Positions 17,625 through 25,218 of a stretch of 46,071 bases of DNA are shown one piece after another; within the stretch, counting starts at the first letter, position 1; every line of letters starts with the position of its first letter. The notes below the pieces were generated by a model. It did not search any database and was not told where the DNA came from. It saw nothing but the letters and a program-made list of their open reading frames with translations. The DNA lies in the NCBI GenBank assembly GCA_017513795.1, contig JAFXEJ010000016.1, positions 1 through 46,071 of the forward strand, in the 5' to 3' direction. Both the position numbers and the translations under genes were made by a program. Source of the DNA: Ruminococcus sp. (GTDB lineage Bacteria > Bacillota > Clostridia > Oscillospirales > Ruminococcaceae).

Positions 17625-17658
17625 GCAGGAACATAATAAAAAAATAAGGAGAATGTGT

Positions 17659-17898
17659 ATGAACAAGGCAATTAATCTTCAGGATGTATTTCTCAATCAG
17701 TGCAGAAAAGACAGGATAATGGTTACAATTATTCTTACTAACGGATTCCAGTTCAAGGGAATGGTAAGAGGTTTCGACAGCTATGTTGTGATCTTCGACT
17801 GTGACGGAAAGCAGCAGGTTGTGTACAAGCACGCAATTTCAACAATTATCCCCTCAAAGTCTGTATCTATTCTGGATTCATCTGAAAAAGGCGAATAA
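17659..17898 (+). CDS. hfq: RNA chaperone Hfq
   Basis: Hfq is a hexameric Sm-like RNA-binding protein that helps small RNAs pair with mRNAs. The 79-residue product has the Sm1 motif (about residues 8-45, including [10 protein letters not shown] and FDSYVVIF) and the Sm2 motif with the diagnostic K57-H58 in VVYKHAIST. It has only a short C-terminal tail (SSEKGE), as in many Gram-positive Hfq proteins. ATG 17659 is preferred over the in-frame ATG at 17653, because AAGGAG (17646-17651) is 7 bases from the former and 1 from the latter. The next gene begins 10 bases after the stop. Confidence 0.96.
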   Translation: MNKAINLQDVFLNQCRKDRIMVTIILTNGFQFKGMVRGFDSYVVIFDCDGKQQVVYKHAISTIIPSKSVSILDSSEKGE

Positions 17899-17908
17899 GG
17901 TGATCTGA

Positions 17909-19162
17909 ATGCGCTTTTACAGATCGGAAAGCAGCTCTCTGGTCAAGGCGATGCGAAATACTATAATTGTGCTCTTTGTTGTGATATTTATCAGTATTGT
18001 GTATAATTTCCGCAACAAGGAAAGCAATACAGAAAGTGCCCTCATATCTGAGGCAACAGCATCGAGAGAATTCAAGGGTGTTTTTATCCGTGACGAGATC
18101 CCCGTGACCTACAGCGGAAACGGCGTGCTCAGCTACAATGTCTCAGACGGCGGAAAGCTTGGAAAAGGCAGCGTTATTGCAGAAGTATATTCCGATGAAA
18201 ATCAGATAGCGATAAATCATCAGATAGAAAGTCTGACAAAGGAACTGGATATACTCGAGAAGATCCAGAATCCCGGAACGCTTGAATCTGCACAGCCGTC
18301 ATCTGTTTCAGAAGACATTAAAAAGAATTACCGCAATCTTATATTATGCAGAGATATGGAGGATCATGAATCCTTCAGTGCATCAAAGGAAAATCTGCTT
18401 ATCCAGATGAGTACCTATCAGATCATAACCAATGAAGTAAAGGGCTTTGATCAGCAGATATCCGATCTCAGATCAGAGCTGATACAGCTTGAAGCCAAGT
18501 CGTCAAGACCTGTTGAGACAGTAAAATCTGACAGACCTGCGTACTTTGTCAGCTACTGCGACGGATATGAGGGCGAGCTTACAAGCAAGAATCTTGATTC
18601 ACTTACTCTTGGAAAAATCGACGAGATAAAGGATGAAAGAAAGACAGATTCCAATATTGTCGGAAAGCTTGTTGAAGGCTATCACTGGTATATTGCCGGC
18701 GAAGTCGATAATTCACGCAAGGAATACAACATAGGTTCTTCTGTCAAACTCAGACTTGAATCATCATCAGAATACGTTGACGCTGTAATTTACGATGTCC
18801 GTGATGAGGGCGATCCGAAACACAGCCTCATTATTCTTGAGTGCAGTCTTTTCAATTACGATCTCGTTCAGCACAGAACTGAAAAAATCGAGCTTGTTAT
18901 GGGTGATTTCAGAGGTCTGAAGGTTCCCCGTGAGGCAATTCGATTTGATAAGCAGAAGGTGTCCGGCAAGGACGGAGAAACTGAAGAAGAAGTTTCCGTC
19001 AAGGGCGTATATATCCAGAAGGGTGAACAGATCGAATTCAAGAAAATAGACGTAATATACGAGGGCAGTGACTACGTTCTCTCCAAGATTCATGAGGATG
19101 ACAATAGTTATCTTGCGCTTTACGATGATATAATGACTGAAGGTGTTGATCAGGATGGATAA
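17909..19162 (+). CDS. HlyD-like single-pass membrane protein
   Basis: The 417-residue product has a short basic N-terminus, one membrane segment (about 18-36) and a long extracytoplasmic part. The region around 55-90 (GVFIRDEIPVTYSGNGVLSY, then DGGKLGKGSVIAEV) looks like a split lipoyl/barrel-sandwich domain. It is followed by a coiled-coil hairpin (about 100-200) and a beta-rich half, which is the plan of membrane fusion (HlyD) proteins. No ABC transporter or outer-membrane partner is encoded nearby. Its stop overlaps the next gene by eight bases and its start lies 10 bases from hfq. Association with the sepF-divIVA cluster hints at an envelope or division role rather than export; that is inference. 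Confidence 0.7.
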   Translation: MRFYRSESSSLVKAMRNTIIVLFVVIFISIVYNFRNKESNTESALISEATASREFKGVFIRDEIPVTYSGNGVLSYNVSDGGKLGKGSVIAEVYSDENQIAINHQIESLTKELDILEKIQNPGTLESAQPSSVSEDIKKNYRNLILCRDMEDHESFSASKENLLIQMSTYQIITNEVKGFDQQISDLRSELIQLEAKSSRPVETVKSDRPAYFVSYCDGYEGELTSKNLDSLTLGKIDEIKDERKTDSNIVGKLVEGYHWYIAGEVDNSRKEYNIGSSVKLRLESSSEYVDAVIYDVRDEGDPKHSLIILECSLFNYDLVQHRTEKIELVMGDFRGLKVPREAIRFDKQKVSGKDGETEEEVSVKGVYIQKGEQIEFKKIDVIYEGSDYVLSKIHEDDNSYLALYDDIMTEGVDQDG

Positions 19163-19841
19163 TAACAGCTTTGAAGTTATCAGAGAAAATCTCAGGGTTA
19201 TCCGTGAAAATATCGGTGAAGCTCTGGGAAAATACCGCAGCAGCGGCGATAATACTGATATCATGGCAGTAACGAAAACTGTTCCTGCTGAAACTGTAAA
19301 CTGTGTTTTTGATCTTGGACTTAGTCTTTTGGGGGAAAACAGAGTTCAGGAGTATCAGTCAAAGGCAGAACTTTACGACAAAAGGGCAGATGTGCATTTT
19401 ATAGGTCACTTGCAGACTAATAAAGTGAAATATATAATCAATTCCATGAGCATGATTCAGTCTGTGGACAGTTTCAAGCTGGCACAGGAAATAAGCCGCC
19501 TTGCAGTTGGCAATAATAAGGTTATGGATATTCTCTGCGAAGTGAATATCGGCGGCGAAGAATCAAAAAATGGTATCTCACCTGATGAGCTTGGAGGACT
19601 TCTTCAGCAGATATCTTCTCTCGAAGGCGTGAGAATAAAGGGACTTATGACTATCCCTCCTCCGGCTGACAGCGATATTTATCTCGGAAGAATGCAGGAA
19701 CTCTACAACCGATTCAGGGATGAATATTCTATGGATACACTTTCAATGGGAATGACTCACGACTATGTACAGGCAGTAAAGTATGGTTCCACTATTGTGC
19801 GTATCGGTACGGGACTGTTCGGTGCAAGAAATTATAAATAG
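19155..19841 (+). CDS. YggS-family pyridoxal phosphate homeostasis protein
   Basis: A 228-residue PLP-binding protein of the YggS/PROSC family, a single TIM-barrel domain without known catalytic activity that keeps free PLP and amino/keto-acid pools balanced. The PLP lysine is K41 in MAVTKT. Other signatures are LGENRVQEYQSK, HFIGHLQTNKVK and the C-terminal LSMGMTHDY. ATG 19155 (SD-like AAGGTG at 19140-19145) matches the family N-terminus; the in-frame TTG at 19143 would add four residues. In many Bacillota this gene is the fixed upstream neighbour of sepF, as here. Confidence 0.93.
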   Translation: MDNNSFEVIRENLRVIRENIGEALGKYRSSGDNTDIMAVTKTVPAETVNCVFDLGLSLLGENRVQEYQSKAELYDKRADVHFIGHLQTNKVKYIINSMSMIQSVDSFKLAQEISRLAVGNNKVMDILCEVNIGGEESKNGISPDELGGLLQQISSLEGVRIKGLMTIPPPADSDIYLGRMQELYNRFRDEYSMDTLSMGMTHDYVQAVKYGSTIVRIGTGLFGARNYK

Positions 19842-19939
19842 CTAAATAATCCGGCAAGAGCCGAAACATCTCGGGATGCTCCGCATTGATTCCGCAGATG
19901 AGAAAGAAATAAAAAAATGCGGAGAAACGGAGTATTAAA
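19842..19939 (+). other. sepF leader with nested inverted repeats, no gene
   Basis: No coding potential or clear promoter. Two inverted repeats are visible: CGGC/GCCG (19851-19862, 4-base loop) and CTCCGCAT (19879-19886) with ATGCGGAG (19917-19924). The second pair, when formed, would bury an upstream GGAG while leaving the SD used for sepF (CGGAG, 19928-19932) free. A regulatory role is possible but unsupported. Confidence 0.4.
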
Positions 19940-20413
19940 ATGAAACTTTTTGAGAACATCAAGGAATTTTTCTTCGCTCCCGAAGACGACGAAATCGATC
20001 AGGCAGATGTCCCTGTACGTCACTCATCACGCAGTGAGCGTTCAGGATTATCATCCTCAGATCAGGAGGAAACAACAGGATCTTCCAGCGAGAGCAGCAC
20101 AAGAAGAAACAAGGTTGTAAACATCCAGACAACAGCTCAGCTTCAGGTAGTGCTTGTAAAGCCCTCTGCTTTCACAGATGCTAAGCAGATCGCCGATCAT
20201 CTTATTGCTAAGAAGACAGTTGTTCTTAACCTTGAAACTGCTTCTCCTGAGAACAAGAGAAGAATTATCGACTTCCTCGTAGGTGTTGCTTACGCTAACG
20301 GCGGAAGCCTCAAGCCTGTTGCAAACCTGACATACATCATCACTCCCTACAATGTAGGATTTATCGGTGAAGATCTTGTAGGAGAGCTTGAAAATAACGG
20401 CGTATTCATCTGA
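19940..20413 (+). CDS. sepF: Cell division protein SepF
   Basis: SepF tethers FtsZ filaments to the membrane and bundles them in Gram-positive division. The 157-residue protein begins with an amphipathic membrane-binding helix (MKLFENIKEFFF). An acidic, Ser-rich linker runs to about 65, then comes the SepF core with VVLVKPSAFTDAKQIADHL, the hydrophobic strand around KTVVLNLE, and YANGGSLKPVANLTYIITP. The stop overlaps the next start (TGATG). The yggS-sepF-ylmH-divIVA-ileS order is the standard Bacillota arrangement, except that no ylmG/yggT membrane gene stands between sepF and ylmH here. Confidence 0.95.
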   Translation: MKLFENIKEFFFAPEDDEIDQADVPVRHSSRSERSGLSSSDQEETTGSSSESSTRRNKVVNIQTTAQLQVVLVKPSAFTDAKQIADHLIAKKTVVLNLETASPENKRRIIDFLVGVAYANGGSLKPVANLTYIITPYNVGFIGEDLVGELENNGVFI

Positions 20414-21174
20414 TGAACGGCACTTCAGAGGACAGGCTTTTTGCTGCAAGGCTGAGTGACATAGTAAGCCGCAGTGAAAGGGATGGCGTATGCTGCTTTT
20501 CAAACTTCCTTGACGAAAAGCAGTGTGCTGAAGCCAGCCGCTGGTGTATGTACAATGCGGGTTCGCTGATGCATACGTTGTACGGCGGATATCCGGATGC
20601 AAAAAGACGTATTCTTGCTGTTTTTCCGGATTATTACGAGGATTATATCACGGAAGAATTCCCGATTAAATGCCTGACCTTCACATTCAGAAGGGAGGAC
20701 AGGCTCACACACCGTGATTTTCTCGGAACCTTTATGGGACTGCGTCTTAAACGTGAGGTGATCGGCGATATCGTCGTCGATGAGGGAATCGCTCAGGTTT
20801 TTGTTACGGAAATTGCTGCAAGACTTATCATGTCAACGGTTTCAAAGATCGGACGGACCGGCGTGAAAATTTCGGACGATCAGCCGTTTAAAATGGAAGT
20901 CAGGCAGGAATTTCAGAATATCGGCGGAACTGTAGCGTCTTTGCGGCTCGATTGTGTTGTCAGTCTTGCAGCAGGGATAAGCAGAGAAAATGCTGCAAGG
21001 CTTATCCGCTCTGAAAAGGTGGATATAAATCATTTCAAAGCTTCATCGGTATCACAGGAGCTTCATGCCGGTGATATTCTTTCGATAAGGGGCAGCGGAA
21101 GATTTATTCTGTCAGAAATAAATGGTCAGACAAAAAAAGGTCGTATACACATTAATCTTTGTAAATTTATTTAG
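20413..21174 (+). CDS. ylmH: S4-domain RNA-binding protein, YlmH family
   Basis: A 253-residue YlmH-type protein. The N-terminal two-thirds is the YlmH-specific region (GGYPDAKRRILAVFP, LTHRDFLGTFMGLRLKRE, GDIVVDEGIAQVFV). The last 75 or so residues form an S4 RNA-binding domain (SRENAARLIRSEKVDIN). The family has been linked to the translating ribosome and to division-gene clusters; the precise role here cannot be read from sequence. The ATG overlaps the sepF stop by one base, so it is translationally coupled, and it ends 12 bases before divIVA. Confidence 0.92.
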   Translation: MNGTSEDRLFAARLSDIVSRSERDGVCCFSNFLDEKQCAEASRWCMYNAGSLMHTLYGGYPDAKRRILAVFPDYYEDYITEEFPIKCLTFTFRREDRLTHRDFLGTFMGLRLKREVIGDIVVDEGIAQVFVTEIAARLIMSTVSKIGRTGVKISDDQPFKMEVRQEFQNIGGTVASLRLDCVVSLAAGISRENAARLIRSEKVDINHFKASSVSQELHAGDILSIRGSGRFILSEINGQTKKGRIHINLCKFI

Positions 21175-21186
21175 AGGTGAATGAAA

Positions 21187-21735
21187 ATGATAACTTCAAA
21201 GGACGTAAGGAACAAAAGATTTGAAAAGGCTGCTTTCGGCTATAAGCAAGAAGAAATCGACGAATTCTTCTCCCAGCTTGAAGCAGAGCTTGACGAAATG
21301 GAAAGAGAGAGAATTGAGTCAAACAACAAGATTCAGGTTCTTGCTGACAAGGTTCGTGAGTACATGAGAGATGAGGATGCTCTCAAGGATGCACTTCTCG
21401 GCGCTCAGAAGCAGGGACATCAGGTTATCAACGAGGCTAAGGAAAAGGCAGAGCAGATTATTGCTGAGGCTGAGGCTAAGGCTGCAGAGCTTGAGGATGA
21501 GGCAACTCGTCAGCACGCTGAAGCTATGGAGCGCAATCGTGAGGAAATCGCAAGAGAAAAGGAAGCTCTTATCGAAGCTCAGCAGCAGGTTGCAGATTTC
21601 AAGAAGAGCCTTTTCGATATGTACAAGTCTCACCTTGAACTTATCTCCTCTATGCCTGAGACCTTTGAAGAGGCAACAGGTGCAGCACAGACAGCTGAGC
21701 AGATTGCTGCTGCTGTAACAGCTGAGGAAGTTTGA
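21187..21735 (+). CDS. divIVA: DivIVA-family cell division/polarity protein
   Basis: DivIVA binds negatively curved membrane at septa and poles and positions other proteins. The 182-residue product starts with the conserved DivIVA N-terminal domain (MITSKDVRNKRFEKAAFGY, then EEIDEFF). It continues as an almost uninterrupted Glu/Ala/Lys-rich coiled coil to about 160 with a short tail. ATG 21187 gives the family N-terminus and places AGAGGTGA (21173-21180) 6 bases upstream; the in-frame ATG at 21181 touches the SD. It closes the sepF-ylmH-divIVA set. Confidence 0.94.
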   Translation: MITSKDVRNKRFEKAAFGYKQEEIDEFFSQLEAELDEMERERIESNNKIQVLADKVREYMRDEDALKDALLGAQKQGHQVINEAKEKAEQIIAEAEAKAAELEDEATRQHAEAMERNREEIAREKEALIEAQQQVADFKKSLFDMYKSHLELISSMPETFEEATGAAQTAEQIAAAVTAEEV

Positions 21736-21744
21736 TTTAAGGCG

Positions 21745-21769
21745 ATACTGCATAATTATTGTGCAGTGT
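21745..21769 (+). other. Hairpin between divIVA and ileS
   Basis: An inverted repeat (21747-21755 with 21759-21767, one T-G pair, 3-base loop, weakly extendable) just after the divIVA stop. No T tract follows, so it is at most a weak attenuator or a processing/stability element. I see no convincing promoter between divIVA and ileS and no T-box. Confidence 0.4.
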
Positions 21770-21827
21770 AATGACAAATGACAGCTTTGCAGATGCAGAA
21801 CTGTTGTAATAAAACGAAATTAGTGTG

Positions 21828-21866
21828 AAAGGAGGATCTCTCTCGGATGAGAGGGATCGAGTAAAA
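21828..21866 (+). promoter_or_regulatory. ileS ribosome binding site with a hairpin between SD and start codon
   Basis: AAAGGAG (21828-21834) is a near-perfect SD but lies 32 bases before ATG 21867, too far for normal initiation. The gap holds a 10-bp hairpin (21835-21844 with 21849-21858, one U-G pair, loop GGAU). If it folds, the SD is brought to 8 bases from the ATG. The family N-terminus confirms that ATG 21867 is the start. Structure-assisted initiation is inferred. Confidence 0.65.
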
Positions 21867-24638
21867 ATGGCACAGGATTACAATACTACGCTTAATTTAC
21901 CTAAGACAGACTTCCCTATGCGTGGAAATCTGCCGAAAAGAGAGCCTGAGACTCTTGAAAAATGGGAAAACGAAAGACTTTACTACAAGATGATCGAGAA
22001 GAATAAGGGAAAGAAAACCTATATTCTTCATGACGGACCTCCCTATGCAAACGGCGAGATCCACCTTGGCACAGCCCTTAACAAGACCTTGAAGGACTTT
22101 ATAGTTAAATACAAGAATATGAGCGGATTCTGTGCTCCTTACGTTCCGGGCTGGGATACTCACGGTCTGCCTATCGAGCTTAAAGCAATGAAGGCAATCG
22201 GCGTTGAAAACGGTGCAATTTCTCCTGTAGAGCTGAGAAAGCACTGCCACGACTACGCTATGATGCACGTTGCAAATCAGATGAAGCAGTTCAAGAGACT
22301 CGGAACCATCGGCGATTATGATTACCCCTACCTTACACTTCGTCCTGAATACGAAGCAAGACAGGTAGAAGTATTCGGCGAGATGGCTAAGAAGGGCTAT
22401 ATGTACAAAGGACTCAAGCCGGTTTACTGGTGTCCTGACTGTAATACTGCTCTTGCTGAAGCTGAGATTGAGTATTCCAATGATCCCTGTTACTCTATCT
22501 ATGTAAAATTCAACGTTACAGACGATAAGGGAATCTTCACCGGAATGGGACTCGACCTTTCTAAGGTATATTTCGTTATCTGGACAACAACAACATGGAC
22601 AATCCCCGGCAACCTTGCTATCTGTCTGGGACCTGAATATAACTACACTCTCGTTAAGAACGGCGATGAGTACTACGTTATGGCTGAGGAGCTTGTAAAG
22701 ACTACTATGGAAACAGCCGGAATCACTGACTATACCACAGACGGTATCTTCACTGGTGCAGAGCTGGAAGGCATGAAGACAAAGCACCCTCTCTATGACC
22801 GTCCTTCACCGATCATCGTAGGCGATCACGTTACTCTTGAAAGCGGTACAGGATGCGTTCATACTGCTCCTGGCTACGGTGTAGAGGACTTTGAGGTCTG
22901 CAAGAATTATGATGATATCGGAATTATCGTATGTGTTGACGCAAAGGGCAAGCAGACTGCTGAAGCAGGCGAATTCGAGGGCATGGATACAGACGAAGCT
23001 AATAAGGCTATTGCTGCAAAGCTCGTTGAAACAGGCGCTATGCTTGCAACTCAGAAGATCGTGCATCAGTATCCGCACTGCTGGCGTTGTCACAGCCCGA
23101 TCATCTATCGTGCTACAGAGCAGTGGTTCTGTTCTGTAAACGGCTTCAAGGATGAAGCTATCAAGGCAATCGAGGATGTTCAGTGGATTCCTGAGTGGGG
23201 CGAGGACCGTATCAAGGGTATGGTTCGTGACCGTTCTGACTGGTGTATCTCCCGTCAGAGAACATGGGGCGTTCCGATTCCTGTTATCTACTGTAAGGAC
23301 TGCGGAAAGCCGATCTATACAGACGAGACTATCAAGGCAATTGCAGAACTTTTCCGCAAGGAAGGCTCTGATGCATGGTGGATCAAGGAAGCAAATGAGT
23401 TCATCCCTGCAAGCGTAAAGTGCGAGTGCGGCTGCGGTGAATTTACAAAGGAATACGACATCATGGACGTATGGTTCGACAGCGGTGTATCACATACTGC
23501 TGTAATGGATGATTTTGACAGCCTTACATGGCCTGCTGACCTCTACCTTGAGGGTGCGGATCAGTACAGAGGCTGGTTCCAGTCATCACTCCTTACATCC
23601 GTTGTATATAAGGGAACAGCTCCTTATAAGGCTGTCTGCACACACGGCTGGGTAGTTGACGGTGAAGGCAAGACAATGCATAAGTCTCTCGGCAACGGAA
23701 TTGACCCCAGCGAGATCACAGACCAGTACGGTGCAGATATTCTCCGTCTTTGGGTAGCTTCTTCTGACTATCACTCTGATATCAGAATTTCAAAGGCTAT
23801 CATCGGACAGCTTTCTGACGCTTACAAGAAGATCAGAAATACAGCAAGATTTATTCTCGGAAACCTCGGCAACGGCAAGGGATTTGAGCCGGATACTGAC
23901 AGTGTTTCTGATGATAAGCTCACAGAGCTTGATAAATGGGCACTCATGCGCCTTGACGCTCTTATTGACAAGGTAAACGAGGGCTACAATGCATTTGATT
24001 TCCATATTGCATTCCATGCAATCCATAATTTCTGCGTAATTGATATGTCAAACTTCTATCTTGACATCATCAAGGACAGACTCTACTGCGAAAAGGAAGA
24101 TTCTGAGCTTCGCCGTTCTGCACAGACAGCTATGTATCGTATTCTCAGCGCTGTTGCAAGACTTGCAGCTCCTATCATTTCCTTTACAGCTGAGGAAATC
24201 TGGCAGTTCATGCCGCACACATCATCTGACGACAAGGAAAGCGTATTCCTCAATCAGATGCCTGAGAAGTCCGGTATCGAATTCAGCACAGAATTTGTTG
24301 ACAAGTGGAACTTCCTCTATGCTGCCCGTGAACAGGCAAACAAGGTTCTTGAAGAAGCAAGAAATGCCAAGACAATCGGTAAGTCACTTGAGGCTAAGAT
24401 CGTTATCAGAAGCAGTGCGGATGATTACGACAGATACGCTGCTCTTGCAGATCAGCTTCAGGAAGTACTCATCGTTTCCGGTATTGCTGTTGAGAAATCC
24501 GAGGGCGAGACAGTATTCGAGGTAGAAAGAGCTGAAGGCGGAAAGTGCGACAGATGCTGGTGCTACTCCAATTATGTTGGAACAAATCATACACATCCTA
24601 CACTCTGTGAGAGATGTGCTATCGCAATCGAGGCTTAA
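21867..24638 (+). CDS. ileS: Isoleucyl-tRNA synthetase
   Basis: Class I synthetase charging tRNA-Ile, with an editing domain that removes valine. The 923-residue protein is full length. It has the HIGH-type motif H66-L-G-T in GEIHLGTAL, the CP1 editing domain with WTTTTWTIP, and GWFQSSLLTS. The KMSKS-type loop reads T603-M-H-K-S, a variant of KMSKS that keeps the second lysine. The C-terminal zinc finger has CDRCWCYS followed by CERC. The upstream in-frame GTG (21825) would add 14 residues that do not fit the family and has no SD. The usual Bacillota ileS T-box leader is absent; the gene follows divIVA by 131 bases. Confidence 0.97.
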   Translation: MAQDYNTTLNLPKTDFPMRGNLPKREPETLEKWENERLYYKMIEKNKGKKTYILHDGPPYANGEIHLGTALNKTLKDFIVKYKNMSGFCAPYVPGWDTHGLPIELKAMKAIGVENGAISPVELRKHCHDYAMMHVANQMKQFKRLGTIGDYDYPYLTLRPEYEARQVEVFGEMAKKGYMYKGLKPVYWCPDCNTALAEAEIEYSNDPCYSIYVKFNVTDDKGIFTGMGLDLSKVYFVIWTTTTWTIPGNLAICLGPEYNYTLVKNGDEYYVMAEELVKTTMETAGITDYTTDGIFTGAELEGMKTKHPLYDRPSPIIVGDHVTLESGTGCVHTAPGYGVEDFEVCKNYDDIGIIVCVDAKGKQTAEAGEFEGMDTDEANKAIAAKLVETGAMLATQKIVHQYPHCWRCHSPIIYRATEQWFCSVNGFKDEAIKAIEDVQWIPEWGEDRIKGMVRDRSDWCISRQRTWGVPIPVIYCKDCGKPIYTDETIKAIAELFRKEGSDAWWIKEANEFIPASVKCECGCGEFTKEYDIMDVWFDSGVSHTAVMDDFDSLTWPADLYLEGADQYRGWFQSSLLTSVVYKGTAPYKAVCTHGWVVDGEGKTMHKSLGNGIDPSEITDQYGADILRLWVASSDYHSDIRISKAIIGQLSDAYKKIRNTARFILGNLGNGKGFEPDTDSVSDDKLTELDKWALMRLDALIDKVNEGYNAFDFHIAFHAIHNFCVIDMSNFYLDIIKDRLYCEKEDSELRRSAQTAMYRILSAVARLAAPIISFTAEEIWQFMPHTSSDDKESVFLNQMPEKSGIEFSTEFVDKWNFLYAAREQANKVLEEARNAKTIGKSLEAKIVIRSSADDYDRYAALADQLQEVLIVSGIAVEKSEGETVFEVERAEGGKCDRCWCYSNYVGTNHTHPTLCERCAIAIEA

Positions 24639-24648
24639 TTAGTATTAT

Positions 24649-24678
24649 ATTGCCTGCTGTCATACGGCAGCAGGCAAT
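24649..24678 (+). other. Strong hairpin between ileS and lspA
   Basis: A 13-bp stem (24649-24661 with 24666-24678, with one U-G pair) and a 4-base loop. It is not followed by T residues but by the SD region of lspA, so it is not a standard terminator. It may partly terminate, protect the ileS mRNA end or set lspA translation. Confidence 0.5.
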
Positions 24679-24699
24679 TGCATGAAAGGATAAATTTTT

Positions 24700-25218
24700 G
24701 TGGCTATACTGCTTGTTGCAATGATAGTAATTCTTATCGCAGCCGATCAGCTTATAAAGCTGTGGGCAGTGAAATCCCTTGAACCTGTTGAAAGCATGGA
24801 TTTCATTCGTTTCGGCGATTTTGAGATTTTCGACCTTACTTATCTTGAAAACAAAGGAGCGATTTTCGGCAGCATGGCAGGACAGCGATGGTTCCTTGTA
24901 GGTTTTACATCTCTGGTGATTCTTGCCGGAATATTCGTACTTTTCCGCTATATGAAGCGCTCGAAGCTTCTCAGTACTGCTATTGCACTATTTATTGCAG
25001 GAGGAATCGGCAATCTCATAGACCGCATACGTTTCGGCTATGTAGTTGATATGTTTGAGCTGAAGCTGTTTAAATTCGCAATATTCAATTTTGCGGATAT
25101 CTGCGTTACTTTTGCATTTGTCATGATTCTGATTTATGCAATATTCATTGATCCTAAGATCGAAAAGAAGCTTAAAGCTGAAAAGGAAGCGGCGAAAGAG
25201 GTTGCATCCGATGAGTGA
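24700..25218 (+). CDS. lspA: Lipoprotein signal peptidase (signal peptidase II)
   Basis: LspA cuts signal peptides from lipid-modified prolipoproteins, such as the lipoproteins encoded elsewhere in this window. Four membrane helices are visible in 172 residues. Signature segments are ENKGAIFG, GGIGNLIDR and the catalytic aspartates D117 (YVVDMFEL) and D133 (FNFADICV). The start is GTG 24700 with GAAAGGA (24684-24690) upstream; no ATG gives the N-terminal helix. The C-terminus has a charged Lys/Glu tail. The ileS-lspA order is widely conserved. It overlaps the next gene by eight bases. Confidence 0.95.
   Translation: MAILLVAMIVILIAADQLIKLWAVKSLEPVESMDFIRFGDFEIFDLTYLENKGAIFGSMAGQRWFLVGFTSLVILAGIFVLFRYMKRSKLLSTAIALFIAGGIGNLIDRIRFGYVVDMFELKLFKFAIFNFADICVTFAFVMILIYAIFIDPKIEKKLKAEKEAAKEVASDE

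Noticed and set aside
21736-21866. Possible T-box leader for ileS
   Set aside because: Only 131 bases, no T-box core, specifier strand or terminator; only two hairpins are present.
21897-22787. Long reverse-strand open frame (296 codons) inside ileS
   Set aside because: No SD or family match; it reflects the codon bias of ileS on the other strand.
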